Numbered from the stretch's first letter, positions 51,174 through 61,606 are shown. The stretch is 64,000 bases of DNA from Thermoanaerobaculia bacterium (GCA_017883205.1 JADGNZ010000001.1:124001-188000); one strand, 5' to 3'. Numbers and translations are program-made. The notes: generated by a model not told the origin, from the sequence alone.

Positions 51174-52571
51174 ATGTCTGTTGCTCAACTCGACGTCGCG
51201 CTCGATCGGCCGATGCCGCAGTCTCCTGATGCGGAGCGTGCGGTACTCGGATCGATTCTGATCAACAACCATGCGTTCTATCGCGTGGTGGGAACGATCA
51301 ACACCGAAGATTTTTTTCGCGATGCGCACCGCACGATCTTCGCCACGATGCGCCGTCTGGCTGAGCAGTCGCGCGAAATCGATCCGCTCACGCTGCGCGA
51401 GGAGTTGTCGAAGAACGCGCAGCTCGAACAGGTCGGCGGGTCGGCGTATGTCGCATCGCTCGTCGACGGCATCCCGGATATTGCCAACGTCGAGCGCTAC
51501 GCCCGCATCGTGAAGGAGAAGTCGACGCTGCGGCGCCTGATCGTGATGGGCAACTCGGTGATGCGCGCCGCGCTCGACGCGCCGAGCGAACCAGCCGATG
51601 TGCTCAATATCGCCGAGAAGTCGATCTACGAGATCGCCGAGGGATCGATCGAGAAAGGATTCGTTGCGCTCGATCGGATCACGCGGAGCAACATGACCGC
51701 GATCGAGCAATTGCAACACGCCGGAAAACTGATCACCGGCATCCCCACCGGGTACGACCGCTTCAACGAATTCACCTCGGGCTTTCAGAATCAGGATCTG
51801 ATCATCATCGCGGCGAGACCGAGCATGGGGAAAACGGCCATGATGATGAACATCGCCGAGTCGATCGCCATCCCTGAGCGATCGGGAGGGCCGCGGCCGC
51901 CGGCGCAGCGGCTGTACTCGGTCGGCGTTTTCTCGCTTGAAATGTCGAAAGAGCAGATCGGCCTGCGTATCCTCTCGTCGGAGTCCGGCGTGTCGAATCA
52001 TCTCATCCGCGCCGGCATGCTCAGCGAGCGCAACTGGCGCGACCTCGCCGATGCCTCGGCACGTCTGGCGAAGGCAAAGATCTTCATCGACGACACGCCC
52101 GGCATGGACATCATGGAGATGCGGGCCAAAGCGCGCCGCCTCAAGATGGAAGCCGGTCTCGACATGATCATGGTCGATTACCTCCAGCTCATGGCGGTGA
52201 AGGGAAAGACCGAATCGCGCAACCAGGAAATCTCGCAGATATCGCGCGGGCTGAAGGCCATCGCCAAAGAATTGAACCTTCCGCTCATCTCGCTATCCCA
52301 GCTCTCACGCCGTCCCGAACAGCGCACGGGCGATCATCGTCCGCAGCTCTCCGACCTTCGCGAATCAGGATCGATCGAGCAGGATGCCGACGTCGTCTGC
52401 TTCATCTATCGCGACGAGGTCTACAACAAGGATACGGAAGAGAAGGGCATCGCCGAGATCATCATCGGCAAGCAGCGCAACGGCCCGATCGGCGACTTCA
52501 AGCTCGTCTTCCGAAACGACATCACGAAGTTCTTCAACTACGAGCCCACGCCGGACTACGGACCGCAGTAG
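51174..52571 (+). CDS. dnaB: Replicative DNA helicase DnaB
   Basis: This is the hexameric 5'-3' helicase of the replication fork. The 465-residue protein from ATG 51174 has the N-terminal primase-interacting domain (PQSPDAERAVLGSILIN). The RecA-like core carries Walker A RPSMGKT at about 215-221, FSLEMSKEQIGLRILS, Walker B DMIMVDYLQLM, and SQLSRRPEQR with the arginine finger region, then SDLRESGSIEQDADVV. No intein or insertion is seen. The gene has its own upstream gap (50929-51173) that holds no other gene. Confidence 0.97.
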   Translation: MSVAQLDVALDRPMPQSPDAERAVLGSILINNHAFYRVVGTINTEDFFRDAHRTIFATMRRLAEQSREIDPLTLREELSKNAQLEQVGGSAYVASLVDGIPDIANVERYARIVKEKSTLRRLIVMGNSVMRAALDAPSEPADVLNIAEKSIYEIAEGSIEKGFVALDRITRSNMTAIEQLQHAGKLITGIPTGYDRFNEFTSGFQNQDLIIIAARPSMGKTAMMMNIAESIAIPERSGGPRPPAQRLYSVGVFSLEMSKEQIGLRILSSESGVSNHLIRAGMLSERNWRDLADASARLAKAKIFIDDTPGMDIMEMRAKARRLKMEAGLDMIMVDYLQLMAVKGKTESRNQEISQISRGLKAIAKELNLPLISLSQLSRRPEQRTGDHRPQLSDLRESGSIEQDADVVCFIYRDEVYNKDTEEKGIAEIIIGKQRNGPIGDFKLVFRNDITKFFNYEPTPDYGPQ

Positions 52572-52619
52572 ACGTGGTTCCGTTATCCCGCAGCCGTCAG
52601 GAAGAGTACGATCAGCGCT

Positions 52620-53888
52620 ATGCGACGCGCTTTCCTAGTTGCTGCTCTCCTCACGACCATTGCTCTTCGCGCCCGCGCGAACGTCCTGCGGCTCAACGTC
52701 AACGACACGATCCAGCCGATCAGCGATGAATTCATCGGGCGTGCGCTCGATCAGGCGCAGCGCGAGCACGACGATGCGGTGATCCTCGTCATGAGCACTC
52801 CGGGTGGCCTCCTTGACTCCACGCGCTCCATCGTCGAGAAGATCATGACCTCGCGCGTGCCGGTGATCGTTTTCGTCGCTCCGGCGGGCAGCCGCGCCGC
52901 ATCAGCGGGATTCTTCATCCTCGAGGCGGCGGACATCGCCGCCATGGCTCCCGGAACCAACACGGGCGCAGCCCATCCCGTTCTGTTCGGCGAAAAGATG
53001 GACGAGATCATGAAGGTGAAGATGGAGAACGATGCCGCAGCCTTCATGCGCACCATCGCGGCAAAGCGCGGCCGGAATGTCGCGGTCGCCGAGAGTGCCG
53101 TGCGCGAGTCGAAGTCCTTCACCGAGCAGGAAGCGCTGGCGCAGAAGCTGATCGATGTGATCGCGCCCAACGACCGGGCGCTGCTCATGGCAATCGACGG
53201 CCGGACCCTCAAGCATTACGACGGGACGACAACCACGCTCCACGTCACGAACGCAAACATCAACACGGTGGAGATGTCACTGCGGCAGAAGCTGATGTCG
53301 GCCCTGATGGATCCGAACTTCGCGTTCCTCCTGCTGGTCCTGGGAGGGCTGGCGATCTTCGCGGAGTTCAACCATCCCGGAGCGATTGCGCCCGGCGTCG
53401 TGGGTGTGATCGCGATCCTTCTGGCGCTGTTCGCCCTCAACCTGCTGCCCGTCCGTTACGCGTCTCTGGCGCTTCTGGTGGCGGCCTTTATTCTCTTCGC
53501 GCTCGAGGCCAAGTTCGCCAGCCACGGCGTTCTTGGCGCAGGCGGCATCGTCTGCATGGTCATCGGCGGCCTCTTTCTGGTCGACGGACCCATTCCTCAG
53601 ATGCGCGTGAACATCCTCACGGCACTCGCTGTCAGCATCCCCATTGGCCTGATCGCCGTTTTCCTGACGACGCTCGTGTTGCGCGCGCGCCACGGCCGGG
53701 TTTCGACCGGCAGCGACGGGATGATCGGCGAGATCGGCGTGGCCCGCACCTCAATCGGAACGGATGGGAAAGTCTTCGTTCACGGCGAGCTCTGGAACGC
53801 CATGGCGAAGAGCGTGATCCCGGAAGGCGCGCGCGTGCGCGTGGCCGGGATCAACGGGCTGCATCTGCTGGTCGAGCCCGCTGAGTGA
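52620..53888 (+). CDS. Long-form NfeD family membrane protein with ClpP-like protease domain
   Basis: This 422-residue membrane protein has a signal sequence (1-20). A ClpP/SppA-like serine protease domain ([37 protein letters not shown], with the serine in AASAG) follows, then about four transmembrane helices (~225-350), then a C-terminal OB-fold NfeD domain ([30 protein letters not shown]). Such 1510-N-type proteases cleave stomatin partners. The stop overlaps the ORF holding the stomatin gene, and true stomatin starts 68 bases later, the classic nfeD-stomatin pair. Confidence 0.9.
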   Translation: MRRAFLVAALLTTIALRARANVLRLNVNDTIQPISDEFIGRALDQAQREHDDAVILVMSTPGGLLDSTRSIVEKIMTSRVPVIVFVAPAGSRAASAGFFILEAADIAAMAPGTNTGAAHPVLFGEKMDEIMKVKMENDAAAFMRTIAAKRGRNVAVAESAVRESKSFTEQEALAQKLIDVIAPNDRALLMAIDGRTLKHYDGTTTTLHVTNANINTVEMSLRQKLMSALMDPNFAFLLLVLGGLAIFAEFNHPGAIAPGVVGVIAILLALFALNLLPVRYASLALLVAAFILFALEAKFASHGVLGAGGIVCMVIGGLFLVDGPIPQMRVNILTALAVSIPIGLIAVFLTTLVLRARHGRVSTGSDGMIGEIGVARTSIGTDGKVFVHGELWNAMAKSVIPEGARVRVAGINGLHLLVEPAE

Positions 53889-53956
53889 GGGTTGCGACCG
53901 CGCAACCCCGCGACCGCGAAACCGATACAATCGCCAACGTCCGCGCGGAGGTACTT

Positions 53957-54706
53957 ATGGGTTTCGTTGTCATCATTGTCATCCTTGGTCTTTACCTGCT
54001 CACCTCGATCAAGATCCTGCCCGAGTACGAGCGAGGGGTCATCTTCCGGCTGGGACGTTTGCTACCCGAGGCGAAGGGACCTGGGATCTTCCTGGTGTTT
54101 GCGCCGATCGACCGCATGGTGCGCGTCTCGCTGCGGCAGGAAGCGTTCGAGGTTCCGCCGCAGGACATCATCACGCGAGACAACGTCACGCTGAAGGTGA
54201 ACGCCGTCGTCTTTCTGCGCGTGATCGAGCCGCGGAACGCCGTCGTCGAAGTGTTCGACTACCGCTACCAGACCTCGCAGTTTGCGCAGACTACCCTTCG
54301 CTCCGTCCTTGGTGAAGTTGAGCTCGACGAGCTTCTCGCCCATCGCGACGCTCTCAACGCCCGCATCCAGACGATTCTCGACCAGCACACCGAACCTTGG
54401 GGCGTGAAAGTGGCGAACGTCGAAGTGAAGCAGGTCGATCTGCCGGAGTCGATGCTCCGCGCGATGGCGAAGCAGGCCGAGGCCGAGCGCGAGAAGCGGG
54501 CGAAGCTGATTCATGCCGAGGGCGAATTTGCGGCGTCGCAGAGACTCGCGGATGCAGCGCACGTTCTGGCCACGCAGCCGACCGCGCTCCAGTTGCGTTA
54601 CCTGCAGACGCTGACCGAGATCGGCGTCGAGAAGAACACGACCATCGTCTTCCCGTTGCCGATCGACATCCTTTCGGGGTTGACCAACTTCCTGAATAAA
54701 GAATGA
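53957..54706 (+). CDS. SPFH/stomatin-like membrane protein
   Basis: A band-7 protein of about 249 residues. An N-terminal membrane hairpin ([18 protein letters not shown]) is followed by the SPFH domain ([32 protein letters not shown]) and a coiled coil ([20 protein letters not shown]). ATG 53957 has GGAGG seven bases upstream and is preferred to the upstream start. It assembles as membrane cages or scaffolds with NfeD. It overlaps the next gene by ATGA. Confidence 0.92.
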   Translation: MGFVVIIVILGLYLLTSIKILPEYERGVIFRLGRLLPEAKGPGIFLVFAPIDRMVRVSLRQEAFEVPPQDIITRDNVTLKVNAVVFLRVIEPRNAVVEVFDYRYQTSQFAQTTLRSVLGEVELDELLAHRDALNARIQTILDQHTEPWGVKVANVEVKQVDLPESMLRAMAKQAEAEREKRAKLIHAEGEFAASQRLADAAHVLATQPTALQLRYLQTLTEIGVEKNTTIVFPLPIDILSGLTNFLNKE

Positions 54707-55266
54707 GCGTCGTCATGATCGAGGCCGCAGTGTTTCAGTTGCGCGCCGCGGCGGACGAAATCGATACCGGGCTCGCGCCGCAGCTCGGTCTCTGCGTGAG
54801 CGTGTTGGCGAGGGCGGTCGAGTCGGCGCGCGATGGCGTGAACGCCGCGCGCGTGAGCGACATCGAGTTTGCAGTCAACGACCTCGCCGGTGCGGTCGAT
54901 GAGCTTCCTCTGCCGGATGCGGGCCGGATCCAGCCGCTGCTGGACGCCATTCGTGGCGATCTGGAGTCGCTCAAGACCGCGACGTCCCTCGATCCGAAGC
55001 TCATCGATCAGATCAACGCATTTCAGTCGAAGCTGCGCGAGCGGATGAAGGCGATCGAGCGGCAGACATACGTGGAGGGCGGAACCGATGCCCCGCTGCC
55101 GCATCCACCGGCGGCACTGCGGCATGACGCGATCCCTCTTTCTCACGAGCTGGCCGCCGCAGGCTTCGCCACGCCATCGCTTGCTGCGCTGATCAACAAG
55201 CATGACGAGCTGCGGTACCACTCGATCCGGGAGATTCTGGACGAGCTCGAAGTCATCCTTGGCTGA
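54703..55266 (+). CDS. Hypothetical helical protein of the NfeD-stomatin operon
   Basis: This 187-residue protein starts inside the stomatin stop (ATGA). Helical throughout ([29 protein letters not shown] at the end), with no membrane segment or motif. Not recognised. Position suggests an accessory of the NfeD-stomatin pair, which is inference only. Confidence 0.75.
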   Translation: MSVVMIEAAVFQLRAAADEIDTGLAPQLGLCVSVLARAVESARDGVNAARVSDIEFAVNDLAGAVDELPLPDAGRIQPLLDAIRGDLESLKTATSLDPKLIDQINAFQSKLRERMKAIERQTYVEGGTDAPLPHPPAALRHDAIPLSHELAAAGFATPSLAALINKHDELRYHSIREILDELEVILG

Positions 55267-55352
55267 ACGATTTCCTTGATCCTTGCCTCTGCCGAGTCCG
55301 GTATACTGTTACAACAAATCGGTCACAACTTTGGCTTGGAGAAGGAGAAGAG

Positions 55353-55772
55353 ATGAACGCTCTGTTCGCACTCGCACTACTGCAGGAAACGACCACCGAC
55401 ACCGCCGCTCCCGTGCAGACGATGTCCCCCGCCGTCGGGATGGTCTTCGGACTCTGCTACCTCGTCGTCATTCTGTTGATCGTCATTTCGCTGTGGAAGA
55501 TCTTCGTCAAAGCAGGGAAGCCGGGTTGGGCCGCGATCGTCCCGATCTACAACCTGATCGTGATCCTCGAGATCGCCGGCAAGCCGCTGTGGTGGTTCAT
55601 CCTGCTGCTCATCCCAGGCGTCAACATCATCGTTCTGATCATCGTTTACATAGCCTTCGCGCGGAACTTTGGAAAGGGCGTCGGCTTCGCGATCGGCATG
55701 CTGATCCTGCCCTTCATCTTCTTTCCGATGCTCGCATTCGGCGACGCACGGTATCAGCCTGTAGCCGCGTAA
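55353..55772 (+). CDS. DUF5684-like small membrane protein
   Basis: The 139-residue protein has three to four transmembrane helices and the block KAGKPGWAAIVPIYNLIVI, typical of DUF5684-type proteins that also occur beside signal peptidase domains. GGAGAAGGAG lies upstream. No catalytic residues are seen; function unknown. Confidence 0.82.
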   Translation: MNALFALALLQETTTDTAAPVQTMSPAVGMVFGLCYLVVILLIVISLWKIFVKAGKPGWAAIVPIYNLIVILEIAGKPLWWFILLLIPGVNIIVLIIVYIAFARNFGKGVGFAIGMLILPFIFFPMLAFGDARYQPVAA

Positions 55773-55781
55773 GAATCTTAC

Positions 55782-55813
55782 AGGGCCCAGGCTGCGCTTG
55801 CGGTCTGGGCCCT
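55782..55813. terminator. Bidirectional terminator between convergent genes
   Basis: AGGGCCCAG (55782-55790) and CTGGGCCCT (55805-55813) form a stem shared by the DUF5684-like gene and the convergent GAF gene. Confidence 0.65.
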
Positions 55814-56276
55814 ACGTTTGTCCGAACAGCGCGACGATCTTTTCGAGACCGCGCTGGTCCTCTTCGTCGAACGCGCCGAGCTGATCGGAGTCGACGTCGA
55901 GAACTCCGACGAGCACGCCGTCAGGCGCGAAGACCGGCACGACAATCTCCGACTTCGAATTCGGATCGCAGGCGATGTGGCTGGGAAATGCGTTCACGTC
56001 CGGCACGATGATTGTCTTGCGCTCGGCGGCGGCCGTGCCGCAAACGCCCCGTCCGAACTCGATCTGCAGGCAGCCCACGGTGCCGATGTACGGGCCGACG
56101 ACGAGCCGGTCTCCGCAAACGCGGTAGAAGCCCGTCCAGTAGAAGTGCGGAAAGCGATGCGCGAGGATGGAGTTGATCGTCGCCATGAGCGCGATGTCGT
56201 CGAGCGTCGTTCCGCCCTCATCGCGCCAGATGGCAGCGATCGACTGATAGCACTCCTCGTACGCGGCCGTCTTCAT
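55812..56276 (-). CDS. msrC: Free methionine-(R)-sulfoxide reductase (GAF)
   Basis: This single GAF domain of 154 residues reduces free Met-R-sulfoxide. The cysteine block VGCLQIEFGRGVCGTAAAER and VPDVNAFPSHIACDPNSKSE contain the catalytic cysteines; FYWTGFYRV and VPVFAPDGVLVGVLDVDS are other fRMsr blocks. ATG 56276 overlaps the glycogen synthase stop (ATGA), an odd but clear coupling. The longer ORF runs into glgA and is rejected. Confidence 0.9.
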   Translation of the reverse strand: MKTAAYEECYQSIAAIWRDEGGTTLDDIALMATINSILAHRFPHFYWTGFYRVCGDRLVVGPYIGTVGCLQIEFGRGVCGTAAAERKTIIVPDVNAFPSHIACDPNSKSEIVVPVFAPDGVLVGVLDVDSDQLGAFDEEDQRGLEKIVALFGQT

Positions 56277-57739
56277 GAGAACTGTGCGCGATGATAGATG
56301 GTCTCGTATTCTCGGGCGGAGCGCTCCCACGAAAGGTCGGCGGCCATACCGTTGTCCTGCAACTGACGCCACGCCTTCGATTCGCGATAGTTGAGCATGG
56401 CCAGCCACGTGGCGGTGTAGAAGTCGGCGGGGTTGACGGCGATGAAGCCAAAGCCGTTCGCGGTGTCGAGGTTGGCGCCGTTGAACGGGATCACGGTGTC
56501 GGCCAGACCTCCGGTGAGACGGACGACCGGGACCGTGCCATAGCGCAGGGCGTACATCTGATTCAGGCCGCATGGTTCATAGATCGACGGCATCAGCAGG
56601 ATGTCGGCGCCGGCGTAGATCCGATGCGCGAGGGCGTTATCGAAGCCGATGACGACGCGGCACGAATCGGGATGTTGCGCCGCGATGTGCAGCAGCGCGT
56701 TCTCGAATCGCGGCTCGCCCGACCCGAGGATCACCGCTTGTGCGCCCGCGGCGAGCATCTGCGGCAGCGCGGCGATCAGCAGGTCGATTCCCTTCTGATC
56801 GGTCAGCCGCGAGATGAATCCGAGTAGCGGCGTTCTCGACTTGTGCGTCAGCTTGAATTCGCGCAGCAGTGCTCGTTTCGAAAGACTCTTGCCTGCAAGG
56901 TGGCCGAGGTGAAAGGGCGACGCGATGTGAGGATCTTCGGCCGGATCCCACTCATGAACGTCGATGCCGTTCAGAATGCCGTGCAGCTTGAAGAAGAGGC
57001 TGCGCAGGATGCCGTCGAGACCGGCGCCCATCTCATGCGTCTGGATCTCCTTCGCGTAGGCCGGCGAGACGGTCGTGACCTGGTTGGCGAAGATGATGCC
57101 GCCCTTCATCAGGTTCACATCGCCGAAATGCTCGACCGCGTCGGGTGCCCAGTAGCGGCTGTGCAAGCCGAGGGTGGCAAACTGCCGCCGCGTGCCGATG
57201 CCCTGATAGTTGAGATTGTGGATCGTGTAGACCGAGCGTGCGCCGCGGAAGTTCTCGCTGCCACGCAATCCCGAGTGCAGGTAGATCGGCAGCAGCGCCG
57301 TATGCCAGTCGTGGGCGTGAACCACGTCCGGCGCGATGCCGAGCAGCTCGCAGCCGCGGATGATGGCGCGGCAGAAGAACGAGAAGCGCTCGATGCCGTC
57401 GTCGTAGCCGTCGAGCCGCGCCGAGTAGATATGCGGCCGGTTGAAGAAGTAGTCGTTTGCGACCAGGACGAGCGGGATGTCGGTACCCGGCAGCGTCGTC
57501 CGCAGATACGTCGCCTCGGCTGCCCAATTCCCCCAGTTGATGTACATCGGTGGCACGACTTCATCGAGCGTGACGCCGTTGTTGGCAAACCATTCGTGCG
57601 CTTCGCGGTAGTACGGCATGAAGATGGTGACGTCGTGTCCGAGCTTTGCCAGCGCTTTCGGTAGCGAGCCGCAGACATCTCCCAACCCGCCCGTCTTGGC
57701 GATCGGCGAGACCTCGGCGGTAGCGAACAGAATCTTCAC
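56273..57739 (-). CDS. glgA: Glycogen synthase GlgA (GT5)
   Basis: It transfers glucose from ADP-glucose to the growing alpha-1,4-glucan. The 488-residue GT5 protein has the N-terminal MKILFATAEVSPIAKTGGLG with the KTGGL motif, VVHAHDWHTALLP, the second-domain start GFISRLTDQKGIDLL, and PSIYEPCGLNQMYALRYGT with the conserved Glu. Cytoplasmic. No branching enzyme or pyrophosphorylase is nearby. Confidence 0.95.
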   Translation of the reverse strand: MKILFATAEVSPIAKTGGLGDVCGSLPKALAKLGHDVTIFMPYYREAHEWFANNGVTLDEVVPPMYINWGNWAAEATYLRTTLPGTDIPLVLVANDYFFNRPHIYSARLDGYDDGIERFSFFCRAIIRGCELLGIAPDVVHAHDWHTALLPIYLHSGLRGSENFRGARSVYTIHNLNYQGIGTRRQFATLGLHSRYWAPDAVEHFGDVNLMKGGIIFANQVTTVSPAYAKEIQTHEMGAGLDGILRSLFFKLHGILNGIDVHEWDPAEDPHIASPFHLGHLAGKSLSKRALLREFKLTHKSRTPLLGFISRLTDQKGIDLLIAALPQMLAAGAQAVILGSGEPRFENALLHIAAQHPDSCRVVIGFDNALAHRIYAGADILLMPSIYEPCGLNQMYALRYGTVPVVRLTGGLADTVIPFNGANLDTANGFGFIAVNPADFYTATWLAMLNYRESKAWRQLQDNGMAADLSWERSAREYETIYHRAQFS

Positions 57740-57810
57740 GATGCGACAGTATCCCCTGCCGGTCCTTTATCTGCGTACCATCTGCGACATCTGCGGATCA
57801 ACGGTTTACG

Positions 57811-58626
57811 CTACGAAATCGCGATTGCCGCATAGCCAACGACGTGCGAATAGTCGCCGTTGACATCGCCGCTTGTGGCGTGCCTGATCAGCCTTGCCTG
57901 TTTCGCGCCGAGCTTCGTTGCCGCGATCATCATCGCCGTCGCCGGGATGAATCCGCACATGGAGATGTCGGACTCCTCGACCGCGCGCCAGAGCCCGCGC
58001 GGATCGAGCTTCAGCACCTCGTCGATCGCAAGCTGGTCCTTGCGTAGCGTGGTTTTCTGGTCCTCGTAGTGATTGAGGTCGGAGCTGGCCACGATGCCGA
58101 CCGGCTCGCCGGCAGCGGCGATCACCGTGGCGATGGCATTTCCGATCTCTTCGCAGTAGTCGTAACGATTCGCGCCGAGGCAGATGGGAACGAACGTGAA
58201 GTCGCCGAGGAGCTGCTGAAGAAACGGGAGCTGCACTTCGAGCGAATGCTCGCGCGCGTGGGCTCGGTCGTCGTCGGCAAGGAGCGTTGACTGCTGCATC
58301 AGCGCGTCGGCGAGCGGCGTGTCGATGCTGACATCGCCGAGGGGAGTGCGCCACGATCCCTCGCGATTGATCGCCGCGAAGTGCCCGAAGCCGGTGTGAT
58401 TCGGGCAGAGGATGATGAAGCGGCGGGGCAGCTCGGCCTGCGCGTAAAACGCAGCGGCCACGTGGCCGCTGTACATCAAACCGGCGTGAGGAACGACGGC
58501 TCCGATGAATCTTTCTACGCCCTCGGCGTCACCGTTTTCAGCAAAGCAGGCACGGACTTGAGCGGCCAGACGGTCCGGGTCTCCCTCGTAAAAGGTGCCT
58601 GCCACGGCTGGCTGGCGGGTAGCCAT
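57811..58626 (-). CDS. MEMO1-like protein (AmmeMemoRadiSam B)
   Basis: This 271-residue MEMO-fold protein, related to class III dioxygenases, carries the histidines that line its metal-like pocket in VVPHAGLMYSGHVAA, CPNHTGFG and ASSDLNHYE. Such proteins are encoded with AMMECR1 and a radical-SAM enzyme (AmmeMemoRadiSam), but neither is here. ATG 58626 is preferred to the start 13 codons upstream. Activity is unknown. Confidence 0.9.
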   Translation of the reverse strand: MATRQPAVAGTFYEGDPDRLAAQVRACFAENGDAEGVERFIGAVVPHAGLMYSGHVAAAFYAQAELPRRFIILCPNHTGFGHFAAINREGSWRTPLGDVSIDTPLADALMQQSTLLADDDRAHAREHSLEVQLPFLQQLLGDFTFVPICLGANRYDYCEEIGNAIATVIAAAGEPVGIVASSDLNHYEDQKTTLRKDQLAIDEVLKLDPRGLWRAVEESDISMCGFIPATAMMIAATKLGAKQARLIRHATSGDVNGDYSHVVGYAAIAIS

Positions 58627-58688
58627 GATCCGTAACGTTATCGCATCTCCTCTCCGCAGGCTCACTCCTTGCCTTTATAGTTGAGGGA

Positions 58689-60131
58689 ATGGCCGAGATA
58701 CGGCGCGAGGGAGAGCGTCGCGCGAAACTGAAGTCGAGGTTTGCCACCGCCCGGACGGTCGTCTGGTCGTGGCTGACCGACCCCGCGGTTCTGCTTTACC
58801 GGCGTGAAGCGCACGGCCGGAAGAGGGCGCGCGTCACCACGGTCGAGTTTTTTCTCTTTCTCCGCGAGGTGACCCGCGAGTTCTACGACATCGAAGGAAC
58901 CTCACGCGCGGCATCGCTCGCCTACACAACGCTGCTGTCGCTCATCCCGCTGCTGGTAGCCTTCACTCAGGCGCTGCAACTCTACTTCCGAAGCGCATTC
59001 CCTGATTACCAGTCGCAGATCGACAGCATCCTCAACAACGTCATCCCGTACAAGTCGCCGGTGATCTCGTATCACCTCGCCAAATTCGTCGAGAACGCGC
59101 AGACGGCCTCGACGTTCGGCGTCATCGTCTTCGTCCTCATCACATTCCGCTTGTTCCTGGCCGTCGAGGCCACCGTCAACCAGATCTGGAAGGTGCGCAA
59201 TGCCCGCGCCTACCGGCAGAAAATCATGGCCTTCACCATGCTCTTTTTCTGGGGCCCGGTGTTGATGGCGATCTCGTTCACGACAACGAGCACGCTGGAG
59301 AAGAACCGCTACCTCCGCGTGCTGTTCCGTCAGGACATCATCTTCCACATCGCGCCGATCGTCGTGCTCTTCATTGCCTTCACGATGCTCTTCTGGCTCG
59401 TTCCATCGACGCCGGTGCGGTTCTCGTCCGCGGCCGTCGGTGCGCTCGTGACGACGTCGCTTTTCACTCTGGTCCGCTTCGGGTTCCGCATCTATGCCGA
59501 TCACCTCTTTCATGGGCAATTCAATCTGATCTACGGCGCACTCGGGCTGGCCATCATCTTCCTGATCGCTATCTGGATCTTGTGGGTGGTGATCCTTTTG
59601 GGAGTCGAGATCAGCTACGTCTATCAGCACCTCTATGGACTGCTGCGTGCGAACGAACAGCAGGTGCAGGATGAGCCACGCTTCGATCTCTATTTCGCAC
59701 TTCGGGCGCTGATCGAGATCGCGCGCCGTTTTGATCGCCGCGAGGAGGCGCCTTCGGCGTACGCGCTGGCCGAGCAGTTCGGGACGACCGATTCGCAGAT
59801 GATCCGTGTGTTGCGCAAGCTGGGCGAAACACAACTCGTCAAAGAGACCGGGGGCGACCTGGCCGGTTTCGTTCCGGGCTGCGACCCCGACCGCATCGCC
59901 ATCGAGGAGATCGTGGCCCAGATTGAAGGTCTGCGTCATCAGCTTCCTGAGAGCAACACAGACGACCGCGCACGGGCCACGATCGACGATCTTTTCGCGC
60001 GCCTCACAACGTCGCTCAGCAATGCGCTGGATCACAGGACGATCGGTCAGCTTGTCCGCGAGGTGTACGGCCAACGGGCGCCGTCACGTCAGGGGGATGA
60101 GCGCTTGGACGACGCACTTCCCGAAGCCTGA
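58689..60131 (+). CDS. YihY/BrkB family membrane protein with C-terminal winged helix
   Basis: The 480-residue protein has about six transmembrane helices (~75-325) with the YihY signature GTSRAASLAYTTLLSLIPLL and LIYGALGLAIIFLIAIWILW. A cytoplasmic C-terminal region (ALAEQFGTTDSQMIRVLRKL) resembles a small wHTH. Once labelled RNase BN, this family is now regarded as membrane transport or envelope proteins; no nuclease motif is seen. The C-terminal part is longer than in E. coli YihY. Confidence 0.88.
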   Translation: MAEIRREGERRAKLKSRFATARTVVWSWLTDPAVLLYRREAHGRKRARVTTVEFFLFLREVTREFYDIEGTSRAASLAYTTLLSLIPLLVAFTQALQLYFRSAFPDYQSQIDSILNNVIPYKSPVISYHLAKFVENAQTASTFGVIVFVLITFRLFLAVEATVNQIWKVRNARAYRQKIMAFTMLFFWGPVLMAISFTTTSTLEKNRYLRVLFRQDIIFHIAPIVVLFIAFTMLFWLVPSTPVRFSSAAVGALVTTSLFTLVRFGFRIYADHLFHGQFNLIYGALGLAIIFLIAIWILWVVILLGVEISYVYQHLYGLLRANEQQVQDEPRFDLYFALRALIEIARRFDRREEAPSAYALAEQFGTTDSQMIRVLRKLGETQLVKETGGDLAGFVPGCDPDRIAIEEIVAQIEGLRHQLPESNTDDRARATIDDLFARLTTSLSNALDHRTIGQLVREVYGQRAPSRQGDERLDDALPEA

Positions 60132-60293
60132 CAGATCTCTCTCGCGCGATGCGTGAATTTGCCAGCGTCGGCACCGGGGCGCTTTTTCGCCATCCGTCAC
60201 CTCGGCCTCCTACCTTTGCAACCGAATCTTTGCAAAAGCGGCTTTTGCGAAAGCCTCTGAGTCGTCAGCTTCCGATATCGGTCCGGCGCATTC

Positions 60294-60605
60294 CGGCATC
60301 GATCCGATTTGGACCGGCATCGATCCGATTTGGACCGGCATCGATCCGTTTTGGACCGGCATCGATCCGTTTTGGACTGGCATCGATCCGTTTTGGACTG
60401 GCATCGATCCGTTTTGGACCGGCATCGATCCGATTTGGACCGGCATCGATCCGATTTGGACCGGCATCGATCCGATTTGGACTGGCATCGATCCGATTTG
60501 GACCGGCATCGATCCGATTTGGACCGGCATCGATCCGATTTGGACCGGCATCGGTCCGTTTTGGACCGGCATCGGTCCGTTTTGGACCGGCATCGATCCG
60601 TTTGA
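60294..60605. repeat. 21-bp minisatellite, about 15 units
   Basis: GGCATCGATCCGATTTGGAC-type 21-mers repeat in exact register. Variants carry GATCCGTTTT or GGTCCGTTTT and GGACC or GGACT. Because 21 is a multiple of three, all frames stay open, giving artificial ORFs with repeats such as PASIRFG on plus and MPVQIGS on minus. It occupies most of the gene-free 60132-60732. Confidence 0.9.
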
Positions 60606-60732
60606 TTCCGACTTATTACCGCCCTTTCCCGTCTTTTAGCCCACTTTTAGTCGATTCGAGGCTCGATTGCTCCCAACCGTCGCCTCGTGTTGCCGGATTT
60701 TGGAAACTTGAGCATAGCAAGGCAAGTCCTGC

Positions 60733-61557
60733 CTACCCCGCCCCGCGTGCGCGCCGGATTCTTCGCAGTGTCTCGTAGGCGACCGTCGTGGTGGTCACCC
60801 AGACCGTCCCAGCGGTGACGCCGGCGAGAACGTCGGAGACCCAGTGCACGCCGAGGTAGACGCGCGAGAGGGCGATGGCAGCGAGGAGGGTGTAGAGGAA
60901 CGCCATCACCGCCGTTTTCGCGGGCCAGCTCCGAATGGAGCGGAACGCCAGATAGGCCAGAGCACCGAATACCACCGCGGAGCCCATAGCGTGGCCGCTG
61001 GGGAATGAGTAGCCGTTTGCGCGGCGCAGCATCTCCGCGACGTCGGGACGGGCGCGGGCGAAATAGCGCTTCAGCTCGAGGTTCAGCAGACCGCCGCCGC
61101 CCGCCGTGACGAGGAGGTAGATCAGCCAGCGCCAACGCCGGCGGATTGCCAGGATGACGCCGATGACCGCGACGATCGCCGCAACGCTGACCGGCCCGCC
61201 GATGATCGTCATGACCGTGAAGAAGGTGGTGGCTCCGGGCGAACGCTCGGTGACGCTCCAATCGTGAATCTGCGCGTCGGTCTGTATGAGAGTGCTGCTC
61301 TTGGCGCGAACGTTTTCGGCGAGATCGATGAAGCCGTCGCCGGCCCAGGCCGTGAGCAACGCTCCGGCGACGAGAATCGCCGCCACCGGCAGGTAGTTCT
61401 TGAAGCGGTCTTGCGTGCTCGAAATCCACTTCGTCGCCCATGCACTGCGTGCCATCAGGCGGGCCAGCACCTGTCCCAGATGCCTCACCACTGGGAGCGT
61501 GGCATAGACGACCGCCCAGAGGACCAGGAAGACCGCTCCAAAGATGACAAACAACAT
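60733..61557 (-). CDS. PAP2-family membrane phosphatase
   Basis: This 274-residue membrane phosphatase, probably acting on lipid phosphates such as undecaprenyl diphosphate, has all three PAP2 motifs. They are KRYFARARPD (motif 1), PSGHAMGSA (motif 2) and SRVYLGVHWVSDV (motif 3, catalytic His). About six to seven transmembrane helices, including an extra N-terminal pair not found in short members. Confidence 0.9.
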   Translation of the reverse strand: MLFVIFGAVFLVLWAVVYATLPVVRHLGQVLARLMARSAWATKWISSTQDRFKNYLPVAAILVAGALLTAWAGDGFIDLAENVRAKSSTLIQTDAQIHDWSVTERSPGATTFFTVMTIIGGPVSVAAIVAVIGVILAIRRRWRWLIYLLVTAGGGGLLNLELKRYFARARPDVAEMLRRANGYSFPSGHAMGSAVVFGALAYLAFRSIRSWPAKTAVMAFLYTLLAAIALSRVYLGVHWVSDVLAGVTAGTVWVTTTTVAYETLRRIRRARGAG

Positions 61558-61606
61558 TCAGCGCACCTTGAGCATAGACGATGCCGTCGTGGCTGGGGAG
61601 TCGCGG

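Noticed and set aside
60149..60778. Repeat protein gene (PASIRFG repeats) or its minus-strand counterpart (MPVQIGS repeats)
   Set aside because: A 21-bp repeat keeps every frame open; there is no Shine-Dalgarno site, and the flanking codons do not look like coding sequence.
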